64,000 nucleotides of DNA from GWE2-42-39 sp963662895. Lineage in GTDB: Bacteria; Bacteroidota; Bacteroidia; Bacteroidales; Prolixibacteraceae. Location of the stretch: NCBI GenBank assembly GCA_963662895.1, contig OY759982.1, forward strand, positions 3,720,001 through 3,784,000, read 5' to 3'. The notes under the pieces were generated by a model. It was not told the DNA's origin. It made no database searches and worked only from the letters and a program-made list of their open reading frames with translations. The position numbers and the translations under genes are program-made. This document shows, in pieces, positions 53,745 through 62,167 of the stretch. Position 1 is the first letter of the stretch. Every line of letters starts with the position of its first letter.

Positions 53745-54287
53745 ATGATTATTGCCAAAGAAAAACGAAAAACCAATATTGCCGAATATATCCTTTATAT
53801 GTGGCAAGTCGAAGATTTGATCAGGGCTTATAACTTCGACATCAAAAAAATTGATTCAGAATATATTTCCCGTTTTAGTACTGACACTGATACCAGGAAA
53901 GAGATCAGGGACTGGTACTATAACCTTTTGCTGATGATGGAAAAGGAACAAGTCCTGGGTACCGGACATCTTCAGTTTTTGAAAAATCAGGTTAACGATC
54001 TTAATGAATTCCATCTGAAACTTATTGGCACAGGAGCTGATCCTGTTTATTCAGCCATGTTCCTGCAGCTACAACCGGAAATTAATGAATTCAGAGAAAA
54101 AGCAGGCAAGGGAATTACTTCTGATGCGGAAACCTGTTTGATTGGGTTGTACAGCCTGATGATGCTACGGCTACAGAAGAAAGAAGTAAATCAACAGGCC
54201 TTATACTCTTTGCAAAATTTTGGAAAACTGACAGGACACCTTTCAGCCCGCTATCTTCAATTTGAAAAAGGCGATTTCGAATTTTAG
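53745..54287 (+). CDS. DUF4924 family protein
   Basis: A 180-residue, largely helical cytoplasmic protein with no signal peptide. It shows KRKTNIAEYILYMWQVEDLIRAYNFD at the N-terminus and WYYNLLLMMEKEQVL and DAETCLIGLYSLMMLRLQKKE further on. I recognise this as the DUF4924 layout of Bacteroidota, function unknown. It follows the S4-domain gene by 25 bases in the pth cluster, so a link with translation is possible but unproven. Confidence 0.75.
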   Translation: MIIAKEKRKTNIAEYILYMWQVEDLIRAYNFDIKKIDSEYISRFSTDTDTRKEIRDWYYNLLLMMEKEQVLGTGHLQFLKNQVNDLNEFHLKLIGTGADPVYSAMFLQLQPEINEFREKAGKGITSDAETCLIGLYSLMMLRLQKKEVNQQALYSLQNFGKLTGHLSARYLQFEKGDFEF

Positions 54288-54307
54288 AACATCAGGAAGA
54301 GACCACA

Positions 54308-55342
54308 TTATTTGTTATTTCCAAAGTCTTTCAGGAGCCCTTCATAAAGCCAGTTGGCCAATGCCTGCCGGTTGTCTACCAGAATGAAGCGCTGCTGGTC
54401 GCGAGTATGATTAATGTTACCAAGTTCGATAAATACTGCAGGAGGATACGAGTTTTTTATCACGTAAAGATTCCGGCTTGAAACAGAACCGTGGTACCCC
54501 CTGCCTGGCTGATGCTGACGATATTTACTGTCGAACGTTTGCAGCAGGTTCCCGGCCAGTTTTTTACCGGTTTTGCTCCGCTGGTCGTGGTAAAAAAACA
54601 CGTCTATATTTTCACCCCGACTACGTGAATCAACATGAATGACAACCAACCTTTGGAAACGGCCTTTATTTTTCACATACAACTTATTCACTGCATCTTT
54701 CCGTTGCCGCAGCCGGCTCAGTTGTTTAGACGGGATTCGCAGGTTAGGGTAACAAACTTCATCTTTATCGGGTTCCAGGTAACTGTCATCCCTGATGCCG
54801 TCATTCGGATCGCGGGTGATCATATACACGGTAGCCCCGTGTTCAATCAGGTTACGGGCCAACCGTAGAGTAATATCGTATGCATATTCATCCTCACACA
54901 AGGTATGGCGTGCATATTTTCCGACTGCCCCCGGATCAGGGCCCCCATGACCACTTAGCAAATAATAAACCGCACCTTTTAACTGTCTGTCGACGATTTT
55001 TATATCCTGATATTTCGAGCCAAATATTTTATAGACGACACTACCTGTAGCAGAACTGCTCCCGCTTTCCTGATTATTTTTAACTGGCAATTTATACGAA
55101 CGGCCAATAATAAGTTTCTTGTTTTTACCCAGGACTTCCTTGTTTAGTTCCACAAAATTCCTGTATTCGGAAGCAGGTACCCCGTAACGTCTTAGTAAAG
55201 AAAAAATACCGTCACCCTTTTGTGCTTTTACTATTTTATATTCCTGGGAAAAAACATGAAAAGAGATCAACAGAAAAAAGAAAGTCAGAAAAACAGGTAT
55301 TGGATAATATCTTTTTAATCTTAAAAATTTCAGAATGTTCAT
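54308..55342 (-). CDS. N-acetylmuramoyl-L-alanine amidase with LysM domain
   Basis: A 344-residue exported protein (signal peptide, FFFLLISFHVFSQE). A LysM-like domain (YKIVKAQKGDGIFSLLRRYGVPASEYRNFVELNKEVLG) comes first, then the amidase_3 domain with the zinc-binding motif LSGHGGPDPGAVG (His), a second His region in LVVIHVDSRSRGENIDVFF, and VFIELGNINHTRDQQR (Glu). It cleaves the amide bond between MurNAc and the stem peptide, for cell separation or wall turnover. It is convergent with the DUF4924 gene. Confidence 0.9.
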   Translation of the reverse strand: MNILKFLRLKRYYPIPVFLTFFFLLISFHVFSQEYKIVKAQKGDGIFSLLRRYGVPASEYRNFVELNKEVLGKNKKLIIGRSYKLPVKNNQESGSSSATGSVVYKIFGSKYQDIKIVDRQLKGAVYYLLSGHGGPDPGAVGKYARHTLCEDEYAYDITLRLARNLIEHGATVYMITRDPNDGIRDDSYLEPDKDEVCYPNLRIPSKQLSRLRQRKDAVNKLYVKNKGRFQRLVVIHVDSRSRGENIDVFFYHDQRSKTGKKLAGNLLQTFDSKYRQHQPGRGYHGSVSSRNLYVIKNSYPPAVFIELGNINHTRDQQRFILVDNRQALANWLYEGLLKDFGNNK

Positions 55343-55487
55343 TATTATTATTGTTTTACAAAAACCTGAATAAAATAATTTTGTTCAGTATTAACAAATT
55401 TAATTGTAAAGTGACATCTATTTTAAGCAAAATTGAAATTTTTATCCGATATTTATTAACCTGAATTGTTTTGTTGACGGAAAAATT

Positions 55488-56240
55488 ATGAAGAGATACA
55501 TTTTCCTTTCGTTTATTCTCTGTATTGCCATATCGTGTGCAACTTATTATCAGGTTACAGATTCAAAAAGTCAGAATATACCTGTCACCAGTTCGGTGGC
55601 AAAAGAAAATCCTGATTTGCTTGAATTGCTGAAACCATACAAACAAAATCTGGGAAAAGATATGTCGCGGGTACTGGCTGTCTCCGATGTCGAAATGGTG
55701 AAAGACAAGCCAGAGAGTAATATGACCAACTTCATGGCCGACATGCTTTTGGAAGAAGGTAAAAACTATTGCCGAGAAAATAATATGGAGATGCCTGAGG
55801 TAGCCTATGTCAATTACGGTGGTATTCGTTCATCGTTACCCAAAGGGGAAATTAATGTACAAAAAATTTTCGAGTTGATGCCTTTTGAGAATGAAATGGT
55901 ATTTCTGAAAATTAACGGAAATAAATTCTACGAAATGGCTCAAAGAATAGCTAAACGCGGAGGAGATGGAGTGGCCGGGATGAAACTGGGGATACGGGAT
56001 AAAACAGTTGTAACCCTGCTGGTATCAGGCAAAAAGTTTGATACCGGTAAATCGTACAGGGTTGTCACCAACGATTACGTAGCCAGTGGCGGCGATAACA
56101 TGGATATGTTTACAGAACCGGAATCCTATGTTTCAAGCGGAATCTCTATCCGGGATTTGATTATTGACTACATGGAGAAAAGAACAAAGTCCGGGCAACA
56201 TATCTCGGCACAAAAAGACGGGAGGATTTTTTATGAGTAA
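55488..56240 (+). CDS. 5'-nucleotidase C-terminal domain lipoprotein
   Basis: A 250-residue lipoprotein (signal region ending AISC). It consists of the C-terminal 5'-nucleotidase domain alone: VAYVNYGGIRSSLPKGEINVQKIFELMPFENEMV and KSYRVVTNDYVASGGDNMDMF. In UshA-type enzymes this domain binds the nucleotide. The catalytic metal domain is encoded by the next gene, which overlaps it by 8 bases (56233-56240). The two must act together as one extracytoplasmic nucleotidase; the C-terminal half comes first. Confidence 0.88.
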   Translation: MKRYIFLSFILCIAISCATYYQVTDSKSQNIPVTSSVAKENPDLLELLKPYKQNLGKDMSRVLAVSDVEMVKDKPESNMTNFMADMLLEEGKNYCRENNMEMPEVAYVNYGGIRSSLPKGEINVQKIFELMPFENEMVFLKINGNKFYEMAQRIAKRGGDGVAGMKLGIRDKTVVTLLVSGKKFDTGKSYRVVTNDYVASGGDNMDMFTEPESYVSSGISIRDLIIDYMEKRTKSGQHISAQKDGRIFYE

Positions 56241-57150
56241 CCGGCGAAACTTTATCCGGCAACTGGCATGGGGAAGTGTGGGATTTATGGCAGCACAATT
56301 CCCGGGGAGCCTGTATGCCAAAGATGATTTTGCACAGATCAGTATCCTGCATACCAATGACATACACTCTCACATTGAACCGTTCCCTGAGTCTGATCTG
56401 CGCAACGGAGGAAAAGGCGGAATGACACGATTATCAGGCATTGTTGAACAGATCAGGGCCAAAAACTCCAATACCCTTTTATTCGATGCCGGGGATATGT
56501 TCCAGGGAACACCTTATTTTAATTATTACAAAGGAGAACTGGTACTGAAAATGATGAGCAAAATGGGCTATGATGCCGGTACTATCGGAAACCATGAATT
56601 CGATAACGGATTGGAAGGAATCAAAAACACTTTGCCGTTTGCCCAGTTCCCGATTATATCCAGTAATTACGATTTCTCAGATACAATACTCAAAGGATCA
56701 TTTCCTAACCATAAAATTTTTGTAAGGGACGGTATCAAAATTGGCCTTTATGCCTTGGGGATTGAACTTGACGGGTTGGTCGCAAAAAAGAATTTTGAGC
56801 AAACCCGGTATCTCGATCCTGGTGAAAAAGCCCGGGAAATGGAACTTTTTCTGAAAAAAGAAAAACATTGTGACCTGGTTGTTTGTCTGTCGCACCTGGG
56901 CTTTCAATATCAGGGGAAAAAGGTTTCGGATAAAATAGTTGCAGCAGAAACCCACTTCACCGATTTGATCATTGGCGGGCACACACATACTTTTCTGCGA
57001 AATGCCATTCGTACAAAAAATACTGAAGGGAAACAAGTGATCATCAATCAGGTTGGGTTTGGCGCTCTGATGTTGGGACAAATCAATTTCGTGTTTAACC
57101 GGGATAAAAAAATAAAAATGGCATTTTCTTCAACACGCAATAACGGATAA
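56233..57150 (+). CDS. 5'-nucleotidase metallophosphatase domain (Tat-type signal)
   Basis: About 305 residues from the ATG at 56233 (inside the previous gene). It has a signal with a twin-arginine-like RRNFIRQ start and holds the metal domain: ILHTNDIHSHIEP, LLFDAGDMFQGTPY, GTIGNHEFDNG and LIIGGHTHTF, the UshA set. It removes phosphate from nucleotides outside the cytoplasm. The upstream gene gives the nucleotide-binding domain, so this is the second part of a split enzyme. lnt begins at the final base of its stop (57150). Confidence 0.88.
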   Translation: MSNRRNFIRQLAWGSVGFMAAQFPGSLYAKDDFAQISILHTNDIHSHIEPFPESDLRNGGKGGMTRLSGIVEQIRAKNSNTLLFDAGDMFQGTPYFNYYKGELVLKMMSKMGYDAGTIGNHEFDNGLEGIKNTLPFAQFPIISSNYDFSDTILKGSFPNHKIFVRDGIKIGLYALGIELDGLVAKKNFEQTRYLDPGEKAREMELFLKKEKHCDLVVCLSHLGFQYQGKKVSDKIVAAETHFTDLIIGGHTHTFLRNAIRTKNTEGKQVIINQVGFGALMLGQINFVFNRDKKIKMAFSSTRNNG

Positions 57151-58748
57151 TGAGAAACACCAAATTTTTCCTGTATCCGATTGTTTCTGCCATACTGCTC
57201 AGCCTTCCATGGCTGTTTCAGTTCCCGGGATGGGTACTTTTCGCTGGCTTTGTTCCATTGCTATTACTGGAGGATCAACTTTCTGAGAAACGAAAAACCA
57301 ACCGGTATCTATTTCAGAATTATCTTTTTGCCTGTTTCTTTACCTGGAACCTTCTGTCGGCCTGGTGGCTGGGATATGCAACGCTCATTGGCCTATCGCT
57401 GTTTTTATTCCTGAATACATTTCTGATGACTACCATCTGGTACCTGTATCATTTGTTTAAAGTGCATAACGGCGAAAATTTGTCACTTTTGTTCCTGGTG
57501 GCCTTGTGGCTTTCATTCGAATACCTGCACCTAAATTGGGATATGCAACTGCCGGGGATGATTCTGGGAGGGTCATTTGGAAATCAGGTAAAAATGGTTC
57601 AGTGGTACGAATTTACCGGGGTATTGGGAGGTTCGCTTTGGGTGTTGACTGGAAATATAATCATTTATAAACTAGTGAAACATTTCCGGTACCGCAAAAT
57701 GGTATCTGTTCCTGTCCTGGTTTCAGGAGTGATTATTTTGATATTGCCTGTAGCATGGTCTTTTTTCAAATATTTTTCATATACCGAAAAGGGTGAAAAA
57801 ATAAAAATGGTAGTACTTCAACCCAATATCGACCCTTTTACCGAGAAATTCGGCACAATCGGTTTTGAAGAACAGCTTGAAATACTGTTGTCTTTGGTCG
57901 ATTCGGGAGCAATCGACCCCGGGTCTCTTATTATTGGCCCCGAAACAGCAATTGCTCCGTTTTGGGAAAATTCGCCGGACTCCACAACAGAGATCATAAA
58001 ATTGAGAAGTAAAATAGAAGAAATAGGACAGGCTACTTTTATTATTGGGGCAAACACAAAAAAAATTATTCCCGGGAATGAAAAAAAATCCTATACTGCC
58101 CGTCAATTAAATGATTCCGGAAAATTTTACGATGAATATAATTCAGCAATACTGATTGCTCCTTCCACCCCGACACAAATCTATCATAAAAATATTCTGG
58201 TGAGTGGGGTCGAAAAAGTGCCTTTTGCCCGTTATTTTGATTTTCTGAGAAATCTTTTCTTCGATTTGGGTGGTACATCAGGCGGACTAGGACAAGGTAT
58301 TCCGATAAACTTCAGAGCAAAAAACAGCCTACAGATCAGTCCTTTGATCTGTTTTGAATCAATGTTTGGAGAATATTTGTCCGGATTGATAAAGAAAGGA
58401 GGAGAACTGGTTATAGTGTTGACCAATGACGGATGGTGGAAAAAAAGTCCGGGTGCAGAATTGCATTTTTCCTATTCACGCCTGCGGGCCATCGAAACAC
58501 GCCGTAGCATTGCCCGTTCTGCAAATACCGGGATATCGGGATTCATTAATCAGCGAGGCGACATACTGAAAAAAACCAGAGAATGGACAAGAACAGCAAT
58601 CAACGCCGAATTACAAAAAAACCAAACGATTACATTTTATACCCGCTATGGCGATTACACCGGACGTATTGCTGCTTTTATCGCTTCCCTGCTTTTTTTG
58701 TTTTATTTATCAGAATGGATAAAAGGCAAAGATAAATCTCTTCCCTGA
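57150..58748 (+). CDS. lnt: Apolipoprotein N-acyltransferase
   Basis: A 532-residue inner-membrane enzyme that adds the third acyl chain to lipoproteins. About seven hydrophobic segments come first, then the nitrilase-like domain. The catalytic triad is present: Glu in GPETAIAP, Lys in VSGVEKVPF and Cys in LICFESMFG. The length fits Bacteroidota Lnt. It overlaps the split 5'-nucleotidase gene by one base (TAATG). This may reflect shared transcription, not a common function. Confidence 0.92.
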   Translation: MRNTKFFLYPIVSAILLSLPWLFQFPGWVLFAGFVPLLLLEDQLSEKRKTNRYLFQNYLFACFFTWNLLSAWWLGYATLIGLSLFLFLNTFLMTTIWYLYHLFKVHNGENLSLLFLVALWLSFEYLHLNWDMQLPGMILGGSFGNQVKMVQWYEFTGVLGGSLWVLTGNIIIYKLVKHFRYRKMVSVPVLVSGVIILILPVAWSFFKYFSYTEKGEKIKMVVLQPNIDPFTEKFGTIGFEEQLEILLSLVDSGAIDPGSLIIGPETAIAPFWENSPDSTTEIIKLRSKIEEIGQATFIIGANTKKIIPGNEKKSYTARQLNDSGKFYDEYNSAILIAPSTPTQIYHKNILVSGVEKVPFARYFDFLRNLFFDLGGTSGGLGQGIPINFRAKNSLQISPLICFESMFGEYLSGLIKKGGELVIVLTNDGWWKKSPGAELHFSYSRLRAIETRRSIARSANTGISGFINQRGDILKKTREWTRTAINAELQKNQTITFYTRYGDYTGRIAAFIASLLFLFYLSEWIKGKDKSLP

Positions 58749-58751
58749 AAA

Positions 58752-59201
58752 TTAATGATACGGCAAACGGGCCAGTACTTCAGCCAGATGGTTAACTCCC
58801 TCTTCCAGCTTTTTGTTCACCATCATTTTAATCATCATGTTCATATCCGCGTGAAGAGTCAGGCGCATTTTACATTTGCATGCACCAACCGGTAGAAGTT
58901 GTATCCAAAAAGTGATATTCAACGGCAACCTGCCTCCACTTACAATTTTAATACATTTGAATGCCTTCCGCTCTATGATCCGCATCTCAGCCTCTCCGGC
59001 TCCGGTAATTTGAAACCGGCAAGAATCACAGTCCGATTCAAACCCGGAAATTTTAACCTGAGGAATCTGTTCGGTAACTTTTTGAAGCAGTCCTTCATTT
59101 ACGTATTTCGTAAGGTTTTCAAAATTCGAGAGGTAATTGTATACAATCTCCTGATTGTGGTCAATGAATTTCGTTTCGCTAACGTATTTACTAATGGCCA
59201 T
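58752..59201 (-). CDS. SRPBCC-fold (START-like) protein
   Basis: About 149 residues from the ATG at 59201. It shows the SRPBCC pattern: SETKFIDHNQEIVYNYLSNFENLTKYV at the N-terminus, a central beta sheet (CRFQITGAGEAEMRIIERKAFKCIKIVSG, LPLNITFWIQLLP) and a long C-terminal helix (MNMMIKMMVNKKLEEGVNHLAEVLARLP). Such proteins bind hydrophobic ligands. It lies after pyrE on the same strand and convergent with lnt (4 bases apart). Function unknown. Confidence 0.75.
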   Translation of the reverse strand: MAISKYVSETKFIDHNQEIVYNYLSNFENLTKYVNEGLLQKVTEQIPQVKISGFESDCDSCRFQITGAGEAEMRIIERKAFKCIKIVSGGRLPLNITFWIQLLPVGACKCKMRLTLHADMNMMIKMMVNKKLEEGVNHLAEVLARLPYH

Positions 59202-59263
59202 AATTGATATAAAAAAGCCCCCTTCCAACGAAGCAGAAAAGGGTTGAAATTTTTTCTTCTAAA

Positions 59264-59896
59264 TTATTTACCCCAGTTTTCAGGCTTTTCTCTCCATGCG
59301 TTGAGCTTCTCAACCTGTTCGGCTGTAATATTACCTTCTTTCAGGGCGATGTCAATCAGTATCTGGTAACGACTCAGGGTTGTCAGTTCAATACCGGCCT
59401 GTTCAAATGCCTTACGGGCCTGCGGAAAATTATATGTAAAGATAGCCATCATTCCCAGAACTTCGCCACCAAAATTGGTGATTGCATCAGCTGCTTTTAA
59501 GCTGCTGCCCCCGGTTGAAACCAAATCTTCAATAATAACAACTTTACGTCCAACCCTCATATCTCCTTCAATCAGATTTTCAAGTCCATGTCCTTTTGGT
59601 GCCGAACGTACATAAACAAATGGTAATCCCAACCGCTCAGCAACCAGAATGCCATGAGCAATAGCGCCTGTGGCAACTCCTGCAATAACTTCTGCTTCGG
59701 GATATTTTTCCTGAATTAATTTGCAGAACTGGTCGCAAATAAAAGTTCGTGCTTCAGGGTATGAAAGCAATTTCCGGTTGTCGCAATAAATAGGAGATTG
59801 CCAACCCGATGCCCATGTAAATGGATTTGAAAGTTGGATTTTTATTGTATTAATTTGTAATAATTTCTTTGTAACGTCGATTTGAATCTGTTCCAT
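59264..59896 (-). CDS. pyrE: Orotate phosphoribosyltransferase
   Basis: About 210 residues from the ATG at 59896 (the frame opens with MIM a few codons earlier). It joins orotate to PRPP in pyrimidine synthesis. Visible are NPFTWASGWQSPIYCDNRKLLSYP, VIAGVATGAIAHG, YVRSAPKGHGLENLIEG and the PRPP loop VVIIEDLVSTGGSSLKA. The catalytic Lys is in APKGHG. It is followed by the SRPBCC gene on the same strand and divergent from the NUDIX gene. Confidence 0.93.
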   Translation of the reverse strand: MEQIQIDVTKKLLQINTIKIQLSNPFTWASGWQSPIYCDNRKLLSYPEARTFICDQFCKLIQEKYPEAEVIAGVATGAIAHGILVAERLGLPFVYVRSAPKGHGLENLIEGDMRVGRKVVIIEDLVSTGGSSLKAADAITNFGGEVLGMMAIFTYNFPQARKAFEQAGIELTTLSRYQILIDIALKEGNITAEQVEKLNAWREKPENWGK

Positions 59897-59933
59897 CATA
59901 ATCATATGTGTTTAACTATAAAAACTTCAACAA

Positions 59934-60578
59934 ATGTACAAAGTTTTTTTTAATGCCACTTCCATCATACTGTGCCCTAAATTTGAAAATTCATCAAAAG
60001 ATAACAATCAACAAGTTATTGAAATTGAGGATGATGTATGTTTTCATGATTGGATTCTGAAACTGGAGAAAAAAAATAACATTAGAAATATAATTTTTGT
60101 CAATAATAATATTTCTCAATTATGGGAAAATTTCAAAAAACAATTTATAGGAATTACTGCAGCCGGAGGAGTTGTAAATGATAAAACCGGCCGCATTTTG
60201 GTAATAAACCGGTTTGGTCTTTGGGATCTACCAAAGGGCAAAGTAGAACGAGATGAATCATTGGAAAAGGCAGCCATTCGGGAAGTGGAAGAGGAATGCG
60301 GAATATCGGGCCTTAAAATCAAAACTCAACTGGGCTCAATGTTCCACCTTTACCGTTCTCCGTATCATGCGAAGACGAATAATATAGTATTAAAAGAAAC
60401 TTTCTGGTTTGAGATGTTTTATGAAGGAACCCAAATTCCCGTACCTCAAAAAAAGGAAAGCATTGAAGAAGCCCGTTGGATGAAAAGGGAAGAACTTAAA
60501 CTATTCTTTAGCAATACCTATCCAAATCTCATTGAACTGTTAGAAAATTACTTGCAAAAATCTTCAGAAAAAACTTAA
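59934..60578 (+). CDS. NUDIX hydrolase
   Basis: A 214-residue protein. The C-terminal ~140 residues are a Nudix domain with the complete box GKVERDESLEKAAIREVEEECGI (G-x5-E-x7-REVEEECG). The N-terminal ~70 residues are of an unusual type (MYKVFFNATSIILCPKFENSS) seen with Nudix in Bacteroidota. It hydrolyses a nucleoside-diphosphate-linked compound; the substrate is not known. It is divergent from pyrE and convergent with trmD. Confidence 0.88.
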   Translation: MYKVFFNATSIILCPKFENSSKDNNQQVIEIEDDVCFHDWILKLEKKNNIRNIIFVNNNISQLWENFKKQFIGITAAGGVVNDKTGRILVINRFGLWDLPKGKVERDESLEKAAIREVEEECGISGLKIKTQLGSMFHLYRSPYHAKTNNIVLKETFWFEMFYEGTQIPVPQKKESIEEARWMKREELKLFFSNTYPNLIELLENYLQKSSEKT

Positions 60579-60599
60579 ACGAATTCAGCTCGTAAACTT

Positions 60600-61298
60600 T
60601 TAAGTGTGATTTGATCCCTGATTCTTTTTAAGCAGGTAAGGACGTAACCGCTGGGTTCGTTCATATGCCTGCCGTTCCTGCCATTCGGCAATTTTTTTAT
60701 CATTCCCGCTGAGTAATATTTCAGGAACTTTCCACCCTTTATAATCAGACGGACGGGTATAAACGGGCGGACTTAATAACTGGTCCTGAAAAGAATCGGT
60801 CAAGGCTGATGTTTCATCTGAGAGTACCCCCGGGACTAATCGTACCACACTGTCTACGATTACGGCTGCTGCAAGTTCACCTCCGGTTAAAACATAGTCG
60901 CCGATAGAAATTTCTCTGGTTACCAAATGATCACGGACCCGTTGGTCGACACCTTTGTAATGGCCACAAAGAATAATAATATTTTTTAATAATGATAATT
61001 TATTTGCTTCTTTTTGGGTAAGCATCACACCATCAGGAGAAGTATATATAATATCATCGTATTCACGCTGTGACTTAAGATAGTTAATCGCGCTCTCAAT
61101 AGGTTGAATGGTCATTACCATACCGGCGCCGCCGCTAAACGCATAATCGTCGGTTTTTCTATGCTTGTCTTCCGAAAAATCACGGATATTATGAATATAA
61201 ATCTCAACCAAACCTTTTTCGATTCCACGTTTAATCATGGAATATTTAAACGGACTCTCCAAAAGCTCGGGAATGACCGTAAGAATATCGATGCGCAT
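60600..61298 (-). CDS. trmD: tRNA (guanine-37-N1)-methyltransferase
   Basis: About 232 residues from the ATG at 61298. It methylates G37 in tRNAs that read codons starting with C, G or U. Characteristic parts are the N-terminal IDILTVIPELLESPFKYSMIKRGIEKG, DDYAFSGGAGMVM, CGHYKGVDQRVRDHLVTREISIGDYVLTGGELAA (the SAM-binding trefoil knot), and the C-terminal VPEILLSGNDKKIAEWQERQA. The longer frame from 61313 adds a leader of five residues. It is transcribed divergently from hsp20. Confidence 0.95.
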   Translation of the reverse strand: MRIDILTVIPELLESPFKYSMIKRGIEKGLVEIYIHNIRDFSEDKHRKTDDYAFSGGAGMVMTIQPIESAINYLKSQREYDDIIYTSPDGVMLTQKEANKLSLLKNIIILCGHYKGVDQRVRDHLVTREISIGDYVLTGGELAAAVIVDSVVRLVPGVLSDETSALTDSFQDQLLSPPVYTRPSDYKGWKVPEILLSGNDKKIAEWQERQAYERTQRLRPYLLKKNQGSNHT

Positions 61299-61547
61299 AT
61301 ATTTTTTGTGCAAAAATAGTAAGCTACAGCAATATATCCTATAAGTTTTTTATTGTAGTTGGCAAATTAACCTGCAAACGAATACGCCAATATGACACGC
61401 ACAAACACAGAAAATCAGAAATTATGTCATGTGTAAATAAAAATCAAATGAAATAATGGGACATATATTATTCTGGAATAAAAGTTGGAATTACCCTTCC
61501 GTAAAATTTTGAAAAACATGTTAAATTAAATAATGGAGGAAAGAAAA

Positions 61548-61985
61548 ATGAATTTAGTAAGAGTTCACAAACCAGCAGAAAGATTCTATGTTAATCATTT
61601 GGTTAATGATTTATTCGATCAAATATGGAATACCGATCGAGAAGTAAATAGTTGCAATGAAAAACCAGCAGCTAATATTTATGAAACAGAAGATAACTTT
61701 AAATTGGAGCTTCTTGTCCCCGGTTATGATAAAAATGAAATTGAAATTCTGGTTGAAAAAGATCAACTGGTTATTAAGGGCGAATACAAGGAAACTGAAA
61801 AGCCCGAATATAAATATTCTCATGTCGAGTTTACGAAAGGAGGCTTTGAAAAAAGATACCAACTATCGGAAAAACTTAATACTGAAGCAATTTCAGCAGA
61901 ATTTAAAAATGGAATTTTAACAATAATCCTTCCAAAACCAGAGGAAAACAAACAAAAACTGACAAGGAAAATAGAGATTGTTTAA
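61548..61985 (+). CDS. Hsp20-family small heat shock protein
   Basis: About 145 residues from the ATG at 61548, which has GGAGG 10 bases upstream, so this start is preferred over 61533. It holds an alpha-crystallin domain (PAANIYETEDNFKLELLVPGYDKNEIEILVEKDQLVIKGEY) and the C-terminal strand AEFKNGILTIILPK. It holds unfolding proteins until other chaperones refold them. A strong terminator lies at 62008-62040. The region before it (61299-61547) contains no gene. Confidence 0.92.
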   Translation: MNLVRVHKPAERFYVNHLVNDLFDQIWNTDREVNSCNEKPAANIYETEDNFKLELLVPGYDKNEIEILVEKDQLVIKGEYKETEKPEYKYSHVEFTKGGFEKRYQLSEKLNTEAISAEFKNGILTIILPKPEENKQKLTRKIEIV

Positions 61986-62007
61986 AATCGAAATCTATTG
62001 AATTTCA

Positions 62008-62040
62008 GAAGGCTGTTACAAGAAACAGCCTTCTTTTTTT
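62008..62040 (+). terminator. Rho-independent terminator of the hsp20-like gene
   Basis: GAAGGCTGTT (62008-62017), a short loop, AACAGCCTTC (62024-62033), then T7 (62034-62040): a perfect 10 bp stem with a T-run, 23 bases after the stop codon. Confidence 0.9.
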
Positions 62041-62079
62041 ATACTTTATAACGGTTTTACAGAATTAATAATTAAAAAC

Positions 62080-62111
62080 TTTGAGTATTAGGTTGTAATA
62101 TTATATTTTCG
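62080..62111 (+). promoter_or_regulatory. Promoter of the DUF349 gene
   Basis: TTTG (62080-62083), 20 bases, then TATTTTCG (62104-62111), one base off TAnnTTTG. A second, partial copy of this sequence (TTTGAGTACTA ... TTTTTGTAAAAT) lies at about 62146-62169 just before the ATG; it looks like a duplicated or deleted promoter. Confidence 0.5.
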
Positions 62112-62167
62112 TAAAATATAACGAGTCCTATTTCTCTTTGAAGTTTTGAGTACTAAATTTTTGTAAA

